Shown here: piece after piece, positions 52,119-61,343 of the stretch
Position numbering within the stretch: the stretch's first letter is position 1
Layout of the letters: each line of letters begins with the position of its first letter
Assembly (NCBI RefSeq): GCF_001312865.1
Contig: NZ_BBER01000006.1
Span: 1-62,762 of the forward strand
DNA from: Lacticaseibacillus thailandensis DSM 22698 = JCM 13996
GTDB lineage: Bacteria > Bacillota > Bacilli > Lactobacillales > Lactobacillaceae
Direction of reading: 5' to 3'
Length of the DNA stretch: 62,762 nucleotides
Made by a program: the position numbers and the translations under genes
The notes under the pieces: generated by a model
Database searches by the model: none
The model's input: only the letters and a program-made list of their open reading frames with translations
What the model was told of the DNA's origin: nothing

Positions 52119-53110
52119 TCAACTTTGTCGTTCAACCAACGTACTGGCCAACGTGGTGCGCGTGGGGGTGCGCACCTGCCCGGTAATCAGCGCGTGCAAT
52201 TGCTGCACACCCACCTGTCCCAGCTCCTGCGTGGCGACGTGCACCGTACTCAACGCCGGCGTGAGGTAACGACCAATGGCGAGATCGTCAAAGCCCACGA
52301 TGGTCACGTCTTGGGGAACCCGGAGGCCCGCCTCCTGTAAGGCTTTGATAGCCCCAATCGCCATGGTGTCGTTAGCCACAAAGAAAGCACTGGGCAGCTG
52401 GGCGCGCGGGGTGGTCTGCACCAACTGCCGCATCGTGGCGTACCCGCTTTCGGTCGTAAACTCACCGACCGCGACCAGCGGCTCGGTGCCGCCGGCGGCC
52501 ACCACGTTGCTGGTAAATAGTTGCGGCCGCGGGTCGTGCAGGGCCACATGTCGGTAGTATATTCTTGACCCGCAAGCATGCCGATACGTGTGTGCCCCAC
52601 CGCCACCAAGCGTTGTGCCAGCGCGGTAATGGGGCCCGCAAAGTCGGGCACCACGCAAGCAATTTCCCGCGTCAACACGTCTTGATCAACCACCACTAAC
52701 GGTAGCCCCAGCGCCCGAAATGTCGTCAACTGGTCGTCGCTATACTTACCGACAGCCACCATCCCCACTAGGGCACGCCCATGAGGCAGCGCGTCACCGG
52801 GAAACACCCGTAACAGTTGGTACCCTAGTTGGGCGAGCTGGCTCTCCACGCCCCAACGGATCGATCGGTAGTACAAGTCACCATCCTCCTGGGCTTCCGT
52901 ATACCACAGCATTTCGGCCACCGTACCGCGATGGACACCTTGGTGCCGCTGGTGTTTGGTGTAGTTCAGCGCTTCAGCGGCGGCAAAGATGCGCTGCCGG
53001 GTGTCCGCACCCACTGACAGGGTAGTATCTCCACTCAGTACCCGGGACACGGTCGCAACCGACACGTCCGCCCGGGTCGCAATATCCTTCAACGTTGCGA
53101 TGACCCTCAC
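52119..53110 (-). CDS. galR: LacI-family repressor GalR (frame broken)
   Basis: A galactose-responsive repressor. The N-terminal helix-turn-helix ATLKDIATRADVSVATVSRVLSG is standard. One base near 52555 is missing between VAVGHTRIGMLAGQE and YYRHVALHDPRPQLF. The total is about 330 residues with a periplasmic-binding-protein-like effector domain. The first possible start is GTG at 53110, but AGGAGG abuts it. The family start (MATLKDIA) aligns with an ATC codon at 53104, eight bases after AGGAGG. First gene of the gal operon. Confidence 0.9.
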
Positions 53111-53127
53111 CTCCTGCTGACAAGTTC

Positions 53128-53156
53128 AATGTAACTGGTTACAGGTAAAATGTAAA
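53128..53156 (-). promoter_or_regulatory. gal promoter overlapped by a GalR operator
   Basis: On the minus strand, TTTACA (53151-53156), a 17-base spacer and TACATT (53128-53133). The palindrome TGTAAC-TG-GTTACA (53130-53143), a LacI-type operator, covers the -10. This predicts direct repression of galRKT by GalR. Confidence 0.75.
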
Positions 53157-53252
53157 CCCTTTCTTTACTAAAAATGGTAAATTTTTACTACATGTGTCGT
53201 CCCCTTCCACTGGTTCATCCTCAACAGCACTGTGGACCTAGATAACGGGACC

Positions 53253-53286
53253 AAAAAAAGCCTGCACCAACACTGGCGCAGACTTT
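53253..53286 (-). terminator. terminator after the kinase gene
   Basis: AGTCTGCGCCA/TGGTGCAGGCT pairing (minus strand) is followed by T7, 34 bases after the stop at 53320. Confidence 0.75.
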
Positions 53287-53319
53287 CTACTATTATCTAT
53301 CGTGTCCATTGCAATGAAA

Positions 53320-54132
53320 CTAGAAGGCCGGATCGTTCGCCCAGTGGTTGATGGGCCCAAACTTATGACCCACCGCAATTTCGTGGCCAATTGCGTTCGT
53401 CACGAACGCACGGGCGATACGAATCGCACTCTCCACGTCCGTACCCTTAGCCAGTTCCGCGGCAATCACCGCACTGACCGTATCGCCGGTCCCGTTACGC
53501 CGATCCGTATCGAAGAACTGGGCGGGCAACCAGAAGGTCTTGCCGTCTTCCAGCAGCACAAAGTCATCAACCGTAGTTTGGTCACCACCGACACGTTCAC
53601 CCTTGAGCAAGATGTTCTTGGCCCCCATTTGCTGCAGCTCATGCGCCGCCTGTTCGATGTCAGCTTTGCTCGTCAGCTTACGGCCGACCAGGTGCTCCGC
53701 CTCGTAAAAGTTCGGCGTCATCACGTCAGCTAGCGGAATCAGCCGGGACTTTAACGTCGCCAAGGCATCCGCTTCTAGCAGCAAGTTGCCGTGCTTGGTC
53801 ACAATGACCGGATCCAACACTAGCTTGCCAAAGTCATACTTTTCCCAGTTATCCGCAACGGTGTTGATCAAGTCAGCATCTGCTAACATCCCGGTCTTAG
53901 CTGCGCGCACGTGTAAATCATCCGCCAGATCCTTGAATTCGTTACTAATAAATTTAAGTGGCATCGTGACACTATCGTGGATCCCGTACGAATTACCAGC
54001 CACCGCGGCGGTCAAGACCACCGTACCGTATACGCCACGCATGAAGAAACTGTGCAGGTCCGCCTCGATTCCCGCGGAACCATCACTGTCGGATCCACCA
54101 ATTACCATTACCTGAGGATACTCATTTGCCAT
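53320..54132 (-). CDS. Pyridoxine/hydroxymethylpyrimidine kinase (ThiD/PdxK family)
   Basis: A ribokinase-like enzyme, 270 residues from the ATG at 54132, which follows GGAGG. It opens MANEYPQVMVIGGSDSDGSAGIEADLHSF. The VLDPVIVTKHGN segment and the anion-hole motif NGTGDTVSAVIAA are typical. ThiD-like proteins of lactobacilli can act on pyridoxine, HMP or both; sequence alone does not settle it. Single gene. Confidence 0.85.
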   Translation of the reverse strand: MANEYPQVMVIGGSDSDGSAGIEADLHSFFMRGVYGTVVLTAAVAGNSYGIHDSVTMPLKFISNEFKDLADDLHVRAAKTGMLADADLINTVADNWEKYDFGKLVLDPVIVTKHGNLLLEADALATLKSRLIPLADVMTPNFYEAEHLVGRKLTSKADIEQAAHELQQMGAKNILLKGERVGGDQTTVDDFVLLEDGKTFWLPAQFFDTDRRNGTGDTVSAVIAAELAKGTDVESAIRIARAFVTNAIGHEIAVGHKFGPINHWANDPAF

Positions 54133-54188
54133 TGTGCACAAACCTCCTAGACATTAATCAAGATATCTCGTTACTTGGTTGGTGATTA

Positions 54189-54310
54189 TTACTTACCGCC
54201 AACGTCCAGCGGGTAGACCGTCGCGTCCTCCACATTGCGGGTGCCAAACGAGTAAGACGCTGCGTCAATGTCGGCTTGGTCTGCTCACCTGGCCGCTTCC
54301 CCTCAAACAA
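54189..54310 (-). pseudogene. possible degraded coding remnant
   Basis: On the minus strand a protein-like stretch reads ADIDAASYSFGTRNVEDATV then YPLDVGGK and stop. Just upstream, in another frame, is FLFEGKRPGEQ. No start or ribosome site was found, and the left part runs into a terminator hairpin. It may be the tail of a lost gene. Apart from this the gap 54133-54415 holds only the terminator. Confidence 0.25.
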
Positions 54311-54350
54311 AAACGGCAGGACTTACGTCGATAATACGCCGCCCTGCCGT
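54308..54350 (-). terminator. terminator of the unknown two-gene operon
   Basis: ACGGCAGG/CCTGCCGT arms are followed by TTTTTG on the minus strand, about 65 bases after the stop at 54416. Confidence 0.8.
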
Positions 54351-54415
54351 GAAAAGATAGTCATGTTCTGCTGAAACAGGATGAAATCCGCTCATCCTGG
54401 CGTTAACAACCGTGC

Positions 54416-55474
54416 TTAGTTAAACGCGGGCCGCTTGGGGAGCACACCCCGCAACCAGGTGCCCAAGAACGGGTAGTTGTGTACTAACTCTAGCACCTGC
54501 ACCGTGGCGTCCGGGTAGCCCAGCGAGATGTTGCCCTGCTCAGCATCGACCGTCACCGTCAAATCGTTGTGGTCGGGAAGGGCTAAGACGTACTGGCCTT
54601 CCCGGTCGGTTTCGCGCATCAAGACCGCGTTGTTCGCGGCCGTGACGAACAGTTCGTCCAGTGCTGGCACGTTCTGATCACTGTGGACGTTAACCGACAG
54701 GGTCAAGTTACTGCCCACCAGCTCGTCGGGAATCGTCGTGGATTCCCAGGCCAAGCCGTTGCCTGGCTCAGAGGCCGCACCCAGGTCCATCCAGTCATGG
54801 CCCTCGTCGTCGTACACGTGGAAACTGGCAACCGGGTCATCGGTTTCCACAAACAGCCGCACGTTGCCCGGCTCCGTGATCGTCGCGCTGTTGGTCAGCG
54901 GGGCGGCATTGTCGAACTTGGTGCCAAAGGTGAGGCCCGCCACCGGCTGCAAAACCGTCTCATCCACGCCACGGAACCGGTACCCCGTGGCGTACAAGGC
55001 TTTCGTCAACGCACTGAGCGCCTTCAGTTCGGCCTCAGTGTAATCAACTTTGGGGCCATCCTGTGCTGTGATCTGCAACAACGTTGGTAGATCCGTCGCC
55101 TGGAGGTAACCGTCCGTACTCAGCGGGTTCACGATGCTGAGCAACTCGTGGTTGTCGCCCTTGTTCGCCAAAAAGGCGGTGATAGTTGAGTGTTCCGCAT
55201 CGTCGGCACTAGTTTTAAGCCAGAACCGATCCATGAACTCGGTTTCGTGGAGTCCCTCCGTTGCGTTAAACGACTGTACCAGCTTGTTTGCCAGTAACTC
55301 AGTGAACTCGTGGAGCAGGTTAGTCTGCGCCGTCACGTTGGCCGACCACACGTCGCTATTGGAGAAATCATTGACGCGTTCCTCGTACTTCAAAGTGATT
55401 CGGGTCCGAGCCTGTGCTGCCTCCATCTGCGTAGTGATGATCTCAATGGTTTCCTTATCGTTCAGGTTAAGCAT
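54416..55474 (-). CDS. unknown protein, second gene of a two-gene operon
   Basis: I do not recognise it. About 352 residues from the ATG at 55474 (AGGGGG nine bases upstream). Very acidic, with no signal peptide or membrane helix. The first third is helical (MLNLNDKETIEIITTQMEAA). The last third has repeated beta-rich segments (NVRLFVETDDPVASFHVYDD, YVLALPDHNDLTVTVDAEQG) resembling immunoglobulin-like folds. Its start overlaps the stop of the upstream gene by eight bases, so the two probably act together. Confidence 0.75.
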   Translation of the reverse strand: MLNLNDKETIEIITTQMEAAQARTRITLKYEERVNDFSNSDVWSANVTAQTNLLHEFTELLANKLVQSFNATEGLHETEFMDRFWLKTSADDAEHSTITAFLANKGDNHELLSIVNPLSTDGYLQATDLPTLLQITAQDGPKVDYTEAELKALSALTKALYATGYRFRGVDETVLQPVAGLTFGTKFDNAAPLTNSATITEPGNVRLFVETDDPVASFHVYDDEGHDWMDLGAASEPGNGLAWESTTIPDELVGSNLTLSVNVHSDQNVPALDELFVTAANNAVLMRETDREGQYVLALPDHNDLTVTVDAEQGNISLGYPDATVQVLELVHNYPFLGTWLRGVLPKRPAFN

Positions 55475-56380
55475 TGTGCTGGCCCCCTTCATCAGCTTTC
55501 AGTGCCTGCATGTAGTCATCCGCCATGCTGGTTAGGACGTTGGCAAAGTCGGCCACCGTGTCGTACTCCTTCGTCACTGCTTGGTATTCATAGTTGGTCA
55601 CAGCCGCGGCCACCTGTAACTGCCGCTTCTGGGAATCGAACGCCTTGTCCGCTGCCGCTTTGGCCTGGTCAAACTGCCGACGGATACGGTTAATGTCGAG
55701 CCCATTGCCGCGCCGTTGTGGCTGACGCGCGGGACGGACCGGTTGTTCCTCCGGGGCATCCCCATCCGGTTCATCGGGATCGATAAAGTTGCGCAGTAGT
55801 CCTCGCAACCCGCTACCATTATTAGCACTACTGCTAGCGGCGTTGCTGGCGACCCGGCCGCCCGTGCTGGCTTCACTGTCGCCGGCCTGATCGGCTTCCA
55901 GTGTTTCCAGCTGGTTATGCAGATCCGTGGCCTGCTGGTACACGTTACGGCGCATATCTTCTAGCTGGTCATCCAGGTAGGTCGCCTGGTGGTCAGCAAA
56001 GTCGTACAACTGTGGCATGATGGCGCGCTGGTCATCCGTTTGGTGCAAAATCGTGCGGTTAATGACGTCCAACCGCCCAAATTGACGCCGGTGATACCAG
56101 TCACCAAAGAAGACGCGGCCGTCGTCGGTCACATCAAAAAAATGGGATGTGGTCCCGTAACCAGCTAACTAGGTGTTGTTGCAGGAACGTCATCAACTCC
56201 TGCTCAGCCTGCTTGTCGTACGCCAATATGTATCCGGGAACGTCGTGTGGGTCTAGTCGCAGATTCGCGGCCGTGTTATCAATACCCTGATAAATACGGT
56301 ACGTGGACTGGTCCGCCCACGCAGCGGCAAAGTGCTCGAAAAAAATCTTGTTGGTATTTGAGGCTCGTTTCTACTGACAT
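55467..56380 (-). CDS. unknown protein, first gene of a two-gene operon (two frame breaks)
   Basis: I do not recognise it. Reading from the ATG at 56380 gives MSVETSLKYQQDFFEHFAAA if a T7 near 56345 is six T's, and continues through IPFFDVTDDGRVFFGDWYH if a second T7 near 56140 is six. About 303 residues. The middle is a predicted coiled-coil stretch (DDQLEDMRRNVYQQATDLHN), then a Ser/Asn-rich linker and an acidic DPDEPDGDAPEE region. A basic helical C-terminal half follows. No membrane helix. No other gene was found in 56381-56704. Confidence 0.7.
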
Positions 56381-56704
56381 GTTTTTATACCCCATTATTC
56401 TTATTGTTCTAATAACACCATTTTACCGCAACTCCACGTGATGACAAGCACAAACTGCCCGTAACGACGCGGACTTGCCCCCGCTCACCCAATGTTGAAT
56501 CACGGTCACGTCACCGACCACCAGGAGGGTTGTCATTTAATTCCGCCTGGACACGGAGCAAGAACCGCCACCCACCTAAACGGCAGGACGAAATGAGTAA
56601 ACTGCCCATGGGTTGCCCATCATTTGCTCATCCGGGTAGCCAAATCGCTAAACGGACATATATACTAGCCTACGGAATGGTTATGTAGAAGGGAAGTGGC
56701 GGTA

Positions 56705-57880
56705 GTGTCAACTCAACGCGAACTTAAACTAAAGTGGTTATTTCTGGGTTACTTGATCACCAACACGGGGGCCAGCTTTATTTGGCCATTAACTACTATC
56801 TATATGCACCAATACTTAGGCGAAACGCTCACCACTGCCGGTATCGTCCTCTTCTTTAACTCCATGGCCCAAGTGGTGGGCAACATCATCGGTGGCCGCA
56901 TGTTCGACCGCTGGCGGGAAGACCGCACCATGCTGATTGGGGTAATTCTGGTCACCACCGCTACGGGGCTCCTCGTCCCGTTTCACGCCTGGCCAGCCTA
57001 CCCGATTTTCCTCGTCATCAGTGGGTTTGGCAGTGGCATCGTGATGACGGCTATCAACGGCTTTGCCACCCGCATTCAAAACCATACGTCCAGCTACGTC
57101 TTTAACGTTCTGTACTTCACCAGTAATCTGGGCCTGGTGTTTGGCACCCTGCGGTCGGTTTCGTATTGCCACTAGGAATCACCATCGTTTTTGCCCTCGC
57201 ATTCGCCATGTACCTGCTACTGTTCGTCATTTGGTTCAGCGAGTATCGTGGGCTCGCGCAGCCACGGCACGCCGTTCCTGGCGCCAGTGCCAAGGCGCGC
57301 GTCCACCTGGCCCTGCCAGTGATCACCGTCCTGACGACGCTGGTCATCGTGTGGCTCTTCTACGAGCAGTGGAACAGTAACATCTCGGCGTACATGTTGG
57401 GCATGGGCCTCAAGGTGCGTGACTATAGCTTCCTGTGGACCATTAATGCCGTCCTGATCGTGACCTTTCAGCCTGTCCTCACCTTTTTTTGACGATTGGT
57501 TGTCACGGCACCTTAACGGTCGCATCTACAGCGGCATCGCCCTACTGGCGGTCAGCTTCCCGCTGCTGATCGTTGCGCACCACTACGGCATGTTCGTCGC
57601 GTCGATGACCATCCTCACTTTGGGGGAGATTACGGCGCTACCAGCCATCTCGACCTACGTGGACCGCTTTGCCCCTGAAACCCAGAAGGGCCGCTACCAG
57701 GGCTTTGTCCAGGGCTGTGCTGCCAGTGGCCGTGCCCTCGGCCCACTGGTCGGCGCAATTATTATTGATGGTAGTTCGTACCGCGTGCTGTTTGTCGCAG
57801 CGACGGTCGTCATTACGATTGTGGCTTGCATCCATGCCGTAATCAACCGGACGTGGCGGCAACCCAGTCAAGCCGACTAG
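56705..57880 (+). CDS. MFS transporter (two frame breaks)
   Basis: A 12-helix drug/H+ antiporter-like carrier, about 391 residues. The motif between helices 2 and 3 is GGRMFDRWREDR. Reading needs one base near 57152 (restoring GTLAVGFVLPLGI) and T7 to T6 near 57487 (restoring LTFFDDWLSRHL). I start at the GTG at 56705, about ten bases after AGAAGGGA, rather than the GTG nine bases earlier. The substrate is unknown. Confidence 0.87.
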
Positions 57881-57941
57881 CTAGTCGTCCTCTGGTGGCG
57901 GCATGACTGGCTAATAGTAACCAATTTGATCAACGGATTCT

Positions 57942-57986
57942 TGGGCCCGTGACCATCCTGCAAGCTGGCTGGTCACGGGCCCATTT
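57942..57986. terminator. terminator after the MFS gene
   Basis: TGGGCCCGTGACCA/TGGTCACGGGCCCA, 14 perfect pairs, is followed by TTT. The rest of 57987-58153 holds a likely promoter (TATAAT near 58069) for the next gene. Confidence 0.85.
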
Positions 57987-58153
57987 AGCGTGTGCGTAGA
58001 TAAATTTATTCGGTGGGCATCCCCCCGACGGCACCCACTATATTGCTGACTAACTAAATGTAAAGACTTTATAATTTTCCGCCACGTGCACCTGCATGCA
58101 CCCCGATAATGCGTTACCTTGACGTTAGAAATAAAGTAAGGGACGGGAGACCC

Positions 58154-58854
58154 ATGAAGAAGATTTTACACGGCATGATCATCCTGGGAGTCGTTATTCT
58201 GGCGGTATTTGGTGCGTATAAACTGGACGTTTATCAGTGATTGGTGAACGCTGGCATCGTGCCGGTACAGGAACACGTGCGCATGGATGTGCCCTTGATT
58301 CGCAAAGGTACGGCACCATCCTTAGCCAATGGCAGCGAAGTCACCGCGTTGGCCATGCTACTCCAATATTATGGTTACCACGAAACCAAAAACACGTTGG
58401 CCGCGAACGTGCCGCGGGTCCCGTGGCTCTTTGCTGACGGGGACCATGGCAACCCGAACGTTGGGTTTGTCGGCTCCGTGTCTGGGGATAGTTATGGCCT
58501 GGGTGCTATCACCACCCTATGATGCGGTTAGCCCGGCAATACACCAGCCACGCGGTCGACATGTCCGGAAGCAGCTTTGACCAGGTTATCCGGGTGCTGG
58601 CCACGGGCCACCCGGTGTGGACGATTACCACAACCTCCTTTGCTCCCGTTCACGATTGGCAACGGTGGACGACCCCGCAAGGACACATTAAGGTTACCTA
58701 CTCCATGAATAGTGTGGTCATCACCGGTTACGACCGCACCCAGAAACTGATCTACGTTAATGACCCGTATGGGCATAAGGACAAAGCCGTCAGTTGGGAC
58801 AAGTTCCAGGCCGCATACAACCAGATGGGTCAGCAGGCTATTTATATTAAATAA
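58154..58854 (+). pseudogene. C39-like peptidase paralogue, degraded, catalytic Cys replaced
   Basis: Starts MKKILHGMIILGVVILAVFG, a membrane anchor, then an in-frame TGA at 58238-58240. It resumes LVNAGIVPVQEHVRMDVPLI in the same frame. The catalytic site reads NGSEVTALAMLLQYYG, with Ser (AGC 58333-58335) where the family and the paralogue 830 bases downstream have Cys. A frame break near 58515 needs one base (GLGAYHHPMMRLARQY). The C-terminal His region (MNSVVITGYD) lacks the expected His. Stop, lost Cys and lost His together suggest real loss of protease function. Confidence 0.75.
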
Positions 58855-58969
58855 CGTGATAGCACGTATGACAATCATCCATTTTAACAATTTTTCAACG
58901 CGTTCGTGGTCCCCCGGGCGCGTTTTTGTGCTAGGCTGGGTACTAGCTTACTAAAAATGAGGCATTTTC

Positions 58970-59709
58970 ATGAAACATCCCGTTCGTCTGCTGGTAACAG
59001 CCATCATCGTCTTGCTGGCCGTTGCTGGCGTCCTTGTGGTACACCAGTATACTAGCCACGATAATAATAACAGCTCACCAACGCACAAAGTTAGCACCAC
59101 ACCGCTCAAACGGCACGTTAAATATAACGTACCGTTGATTGACCAGATGGATTCCCCCACTTTGTATAACGGTTGTGAAGTCACCTCGTTAGCAATGCTA
59201 CTTCAGTACTACGGTCACAACGTCACCAAGAACGACCTGGCCAACGCCATTAAGACGGTACCGCTCACGTATGACAACGGCGAACACGGTAACCCCAACG
59301 TCGGTTTTGTCGGCTCCGTTAGCGGCGACACGCCTGGGCTCGGCGTGTACCACGGGCCCATTGCCAAGCTTGCACGGAAGTATACCCACCACGTCACCGA
59401 TATCTCCGGCAGCAAGTTTAGTGCCGTCATCCGCGCACTGTCGACGGGCCACCCCGTGTGGACGATTACTACCGCTACCTTTGCCAAAGTCGAGGACTTC
59501 CAGAAATGGCACACGCCGCAAGGCACCATCAAGGTCACCTATTCGCAGCATAGCGTCGTTATCACCGGCTACAACCGGGCCAAAAAGCTGATCTACATCA
59601 ACAACCCGTACGGGCAAAAGAATCAGCCGTGAACTGGCACGACTTTGCCGCCGCGTATAAACAGATGGGGCGCCAAGCCATCTACATCAACCAAACTAAA
59701 ACCAAATAG
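58970..59709 (+). CDS. C39-like cysteine peptidase, membrane anchored (frame broken)
   Basis: About 246 residues. An N-terminal signal anchor (LLVTAIIVLLAVAGVLVV) precedes an extracellular peptidase_C39_2 domain. Catalytic Cys in LYNGCEVTSLAMLLQYYG, His in YSQHSVVITGYN, and the distal Asn/Asp region NNPYGQKNQ. One base near 59630 restores QAVNWHDFAAAYKQMG to a stop at 59709. Paralogue of the gene at 58154. Secreted C39-like proteins of this kind are common in lactobacilli; the target is unknown. Confidence 0.85.
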
Positions 59710-59714
59710 GTAAA

Positions 59715-59753
59715 CAAAAATGACGACCCGTTGCACGCGGATCGTCATTTTTG
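59715..59753. terminator. bidirectional terminator
   Basis: AAAAATGACGA/TCGTCATTTTT arms lie between the C39 gene and the convergent DUF308 gene. Confidence 0.85.
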
Positions 59754-59760
59754 TTGGTTG

Positions 59761-60279
59761 CTAGTGTTGGCGGGAACGAAACCAGTCCGCGCACTCGAGT
59801 AGCGCCATCACGATGAGGTAAGCACCGAAAAACCGGAAGGCCAACATCGCCGTACCAAACGGGTTAAGCAGTAGCACCGCCCCCGCAATGATAATCAGCA
59901 CACCATAAGTTACCGACGGCCACGCCGGCACGTTAACGTACTGACGGTCAGCCGTAGCCACGCGAATTTTGTAGATGCCAAACAGAATCAACAGTACCCC
60001 CAGGAAGAAGGGGAGAATACTGATTAAAATCGTCGCTAGCCCCTCAGCCAGCAGCGACAGCACAATGAGAATCACCCCACCATACAGGCTACCTCCACGG
60101 TGGCGTAGCGCCATCACGAGCTGGTACACCCCGAGGACCAACAGTAACAAGCCAATCACAGCCACGCTACTGTTGAAGACCAGGTGGGGCGCAATCGCAA
60201 TGACCAACCCCAAAACCAGCATGACAATTGCCGCGCTGATGCTGGGCCCCATGCCCTGTCCACGTGAACTACTTTGCAT
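59761..60279 (-). CDS. DUF308/HdeD-family membrane protein
   Basis: 172 residues with about six hydrophobic helices arranged in pairs, typical of HdeD-like proteins (acid-resistance related in enteric bacteria; role here unknown). Helical segments include AAIVMLVLGLVIAIAPHLVF and VTYGVLIIIAGAVLLLNPFG. The ATG has GGGAGG upstream. Single gene. Confidence 0.85.
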   Translation of the reverse strand: MQSSSRGQGMGPSISAAIVMLVLGLVIAIAPHLVFNSSVAVIGLLLLVLGVYQLVMALRHRGGSLYGGVILIVLSLLAEGLATILISILPFFLGVLLILFGIYKIRVATADRQYVNVPAWPSVTYGVLIIIAGAVLLLNPFGTAMLAFRFFGAYLIVMALLECADWFRSRQH

Positions 60280-60325
60280 TTGTGTACCTCCCTTAGCCGA
60301 CGATTATTAATTTACTAATATAATT

Positions 60326-60529
60326 CTACCATTGTTCGTGATCCCAGGTACGGCCATCGACCTCACCGCGCGCCATGGTCAACGCGTGGTCCTGTTGGCG
60401 AACAAAGTTGGCGCACGCCCGCCAAAACAGTTGATCAGGGTAACGCTGCGCCCGTTGTGCCTGTTGTTGTGTGCGTTCAAGTAGCCACGCGGTGCGTTCC
60501 GCCTGGGCTTGTGCTTCCACGTCATCCAT
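60326..60529 (-). CDS. small protein of unknown function
   Basis: 67 residues, not recognised. Rich in Gln, Ala, Arg and Trp; probably helical (ERTAWLLERTQQQAQRAQRY). Its ATG overlaps the stop of the upstream oxidoreductase gene as TGATGG, and an SD (GAGGAG) lies upstream, so it is probably translated by coupling. Confidence 0.6.
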   Translation of the reverse strand: MDDVEAQAQAERTAWLLERTQQQAQRAQRYPDQLFWRACANFVRQQDHALTMARGEVDGRTWDHEQW

Positions 60530-61194
60530 CAGTCGTCATCTCCTCGCCGTAAATCACCCACGACTCCCCGTAACTGAGCGAGCTCATCATCCCGGTCAGT
60601 CAGCTCCGTGGCCGTCAGCTCATCGCCCAACGCCCGAGCCCGCTGAGCAAACCACGCGGCCAGTTCCGCGGGTGCCCCAGGATGGGGCATGCTGAGTAGC
60701 TGGCGGTACTGGATGTACGTTTGGGCGCGCGCAGCGTCGCTTTGATGCGCAAAGTCATTGATGTACAGTGCGGGTAACGGCACCATCGCAGCTTTGCGCG
60801 CCAACGACCAAAATGGCACCATCAACTGGTCAAGCGTAACGTTTTCGCTCCCACCGACCCGAAATGCGGCGCTGGGATGGCCAGTCGTCACGACCAACCC
60901 TAGCGCCTTACCGCGCAACTCGCCGGCCCGGGCCGCACTAACTTGGTGGTCGGTCCATTCGTCATCCAGCCAGGCCCACAGACTTGCCGGAGCACCGTAC
61001 CAGTACAACGGAAATTGAAAGATGATACGGTCGGCTGCCTGTACGCGCGACCACAGTTGGTGGCGTGCCGCTGGTTCCAGGCCATCAAGATGCACCCACT
61101 CAGTGTGTGGTTCCAATGCAGCCGTGGCGCGCAAAAATGCCTGGCTCGTACTGCCATCAATGTCTGGATGGCTCACGATAATTAATGTTTGCAT
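60529..61194 (-). CDS. Flavodoxin-fold NAD(P)H quinone oxidoreductase
   Basis: About 221 residues from the ATG at 61194, after GGGGGTG. The fold is that of MdaB/KefF-type enzymes: MQTLIIVSHPDIDGSTSQAF at the N terminus and IIFQFPLYWYGAPASLWAWL. It reduces quinones or similar acceptors with two electrons. It overlaps the small gene downstream by one base. Confidence 0.88.
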   Translation of the reverse strand: MQTLIIVSHPDIDGSTSQAFLRATAALEPHTEWVHLDGLEPAARHQLWSRVQAADRIIFQFPLYWYGAPASLWAWLDDEWTDHQVSAARAGELRGKALGLVVTTGHPSAAFRVGGSENVTLDQLMVPFWSLARKAAMVPLPALYINDFAHQSDAARAQTYIQYRQLLSMPHPGAPAELAAWFAQRARALGDELTATELTDRDDELAQLRGVVGDLRRGDDD

Positions 61195-61274
61195 TGCGGC
61201 ACCCCCATCGTCTTTGTCAGCCATATTGTAGCATTTGTCCGCCTACAGGCTCCAGCACGCCGGAATCGGAGCGC

Positions 61275-61327
61275 AAGAAAGCACCGCTGTGCGCGGCCCA
61301 ATTAGGTTGCTCACAACGGTGCTCTTT
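61275..61327 (-). terminator. terminator of the surface-protein gene
   Basis: AGCACCG-TTGTG / CACAG-CGGTGCT arms are followed by TTTCTT on the minus strand, just after the stop at 61344. Confidence 0.65.
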
Positions 61328-61343
61328 GCGTGTATACACGCTA

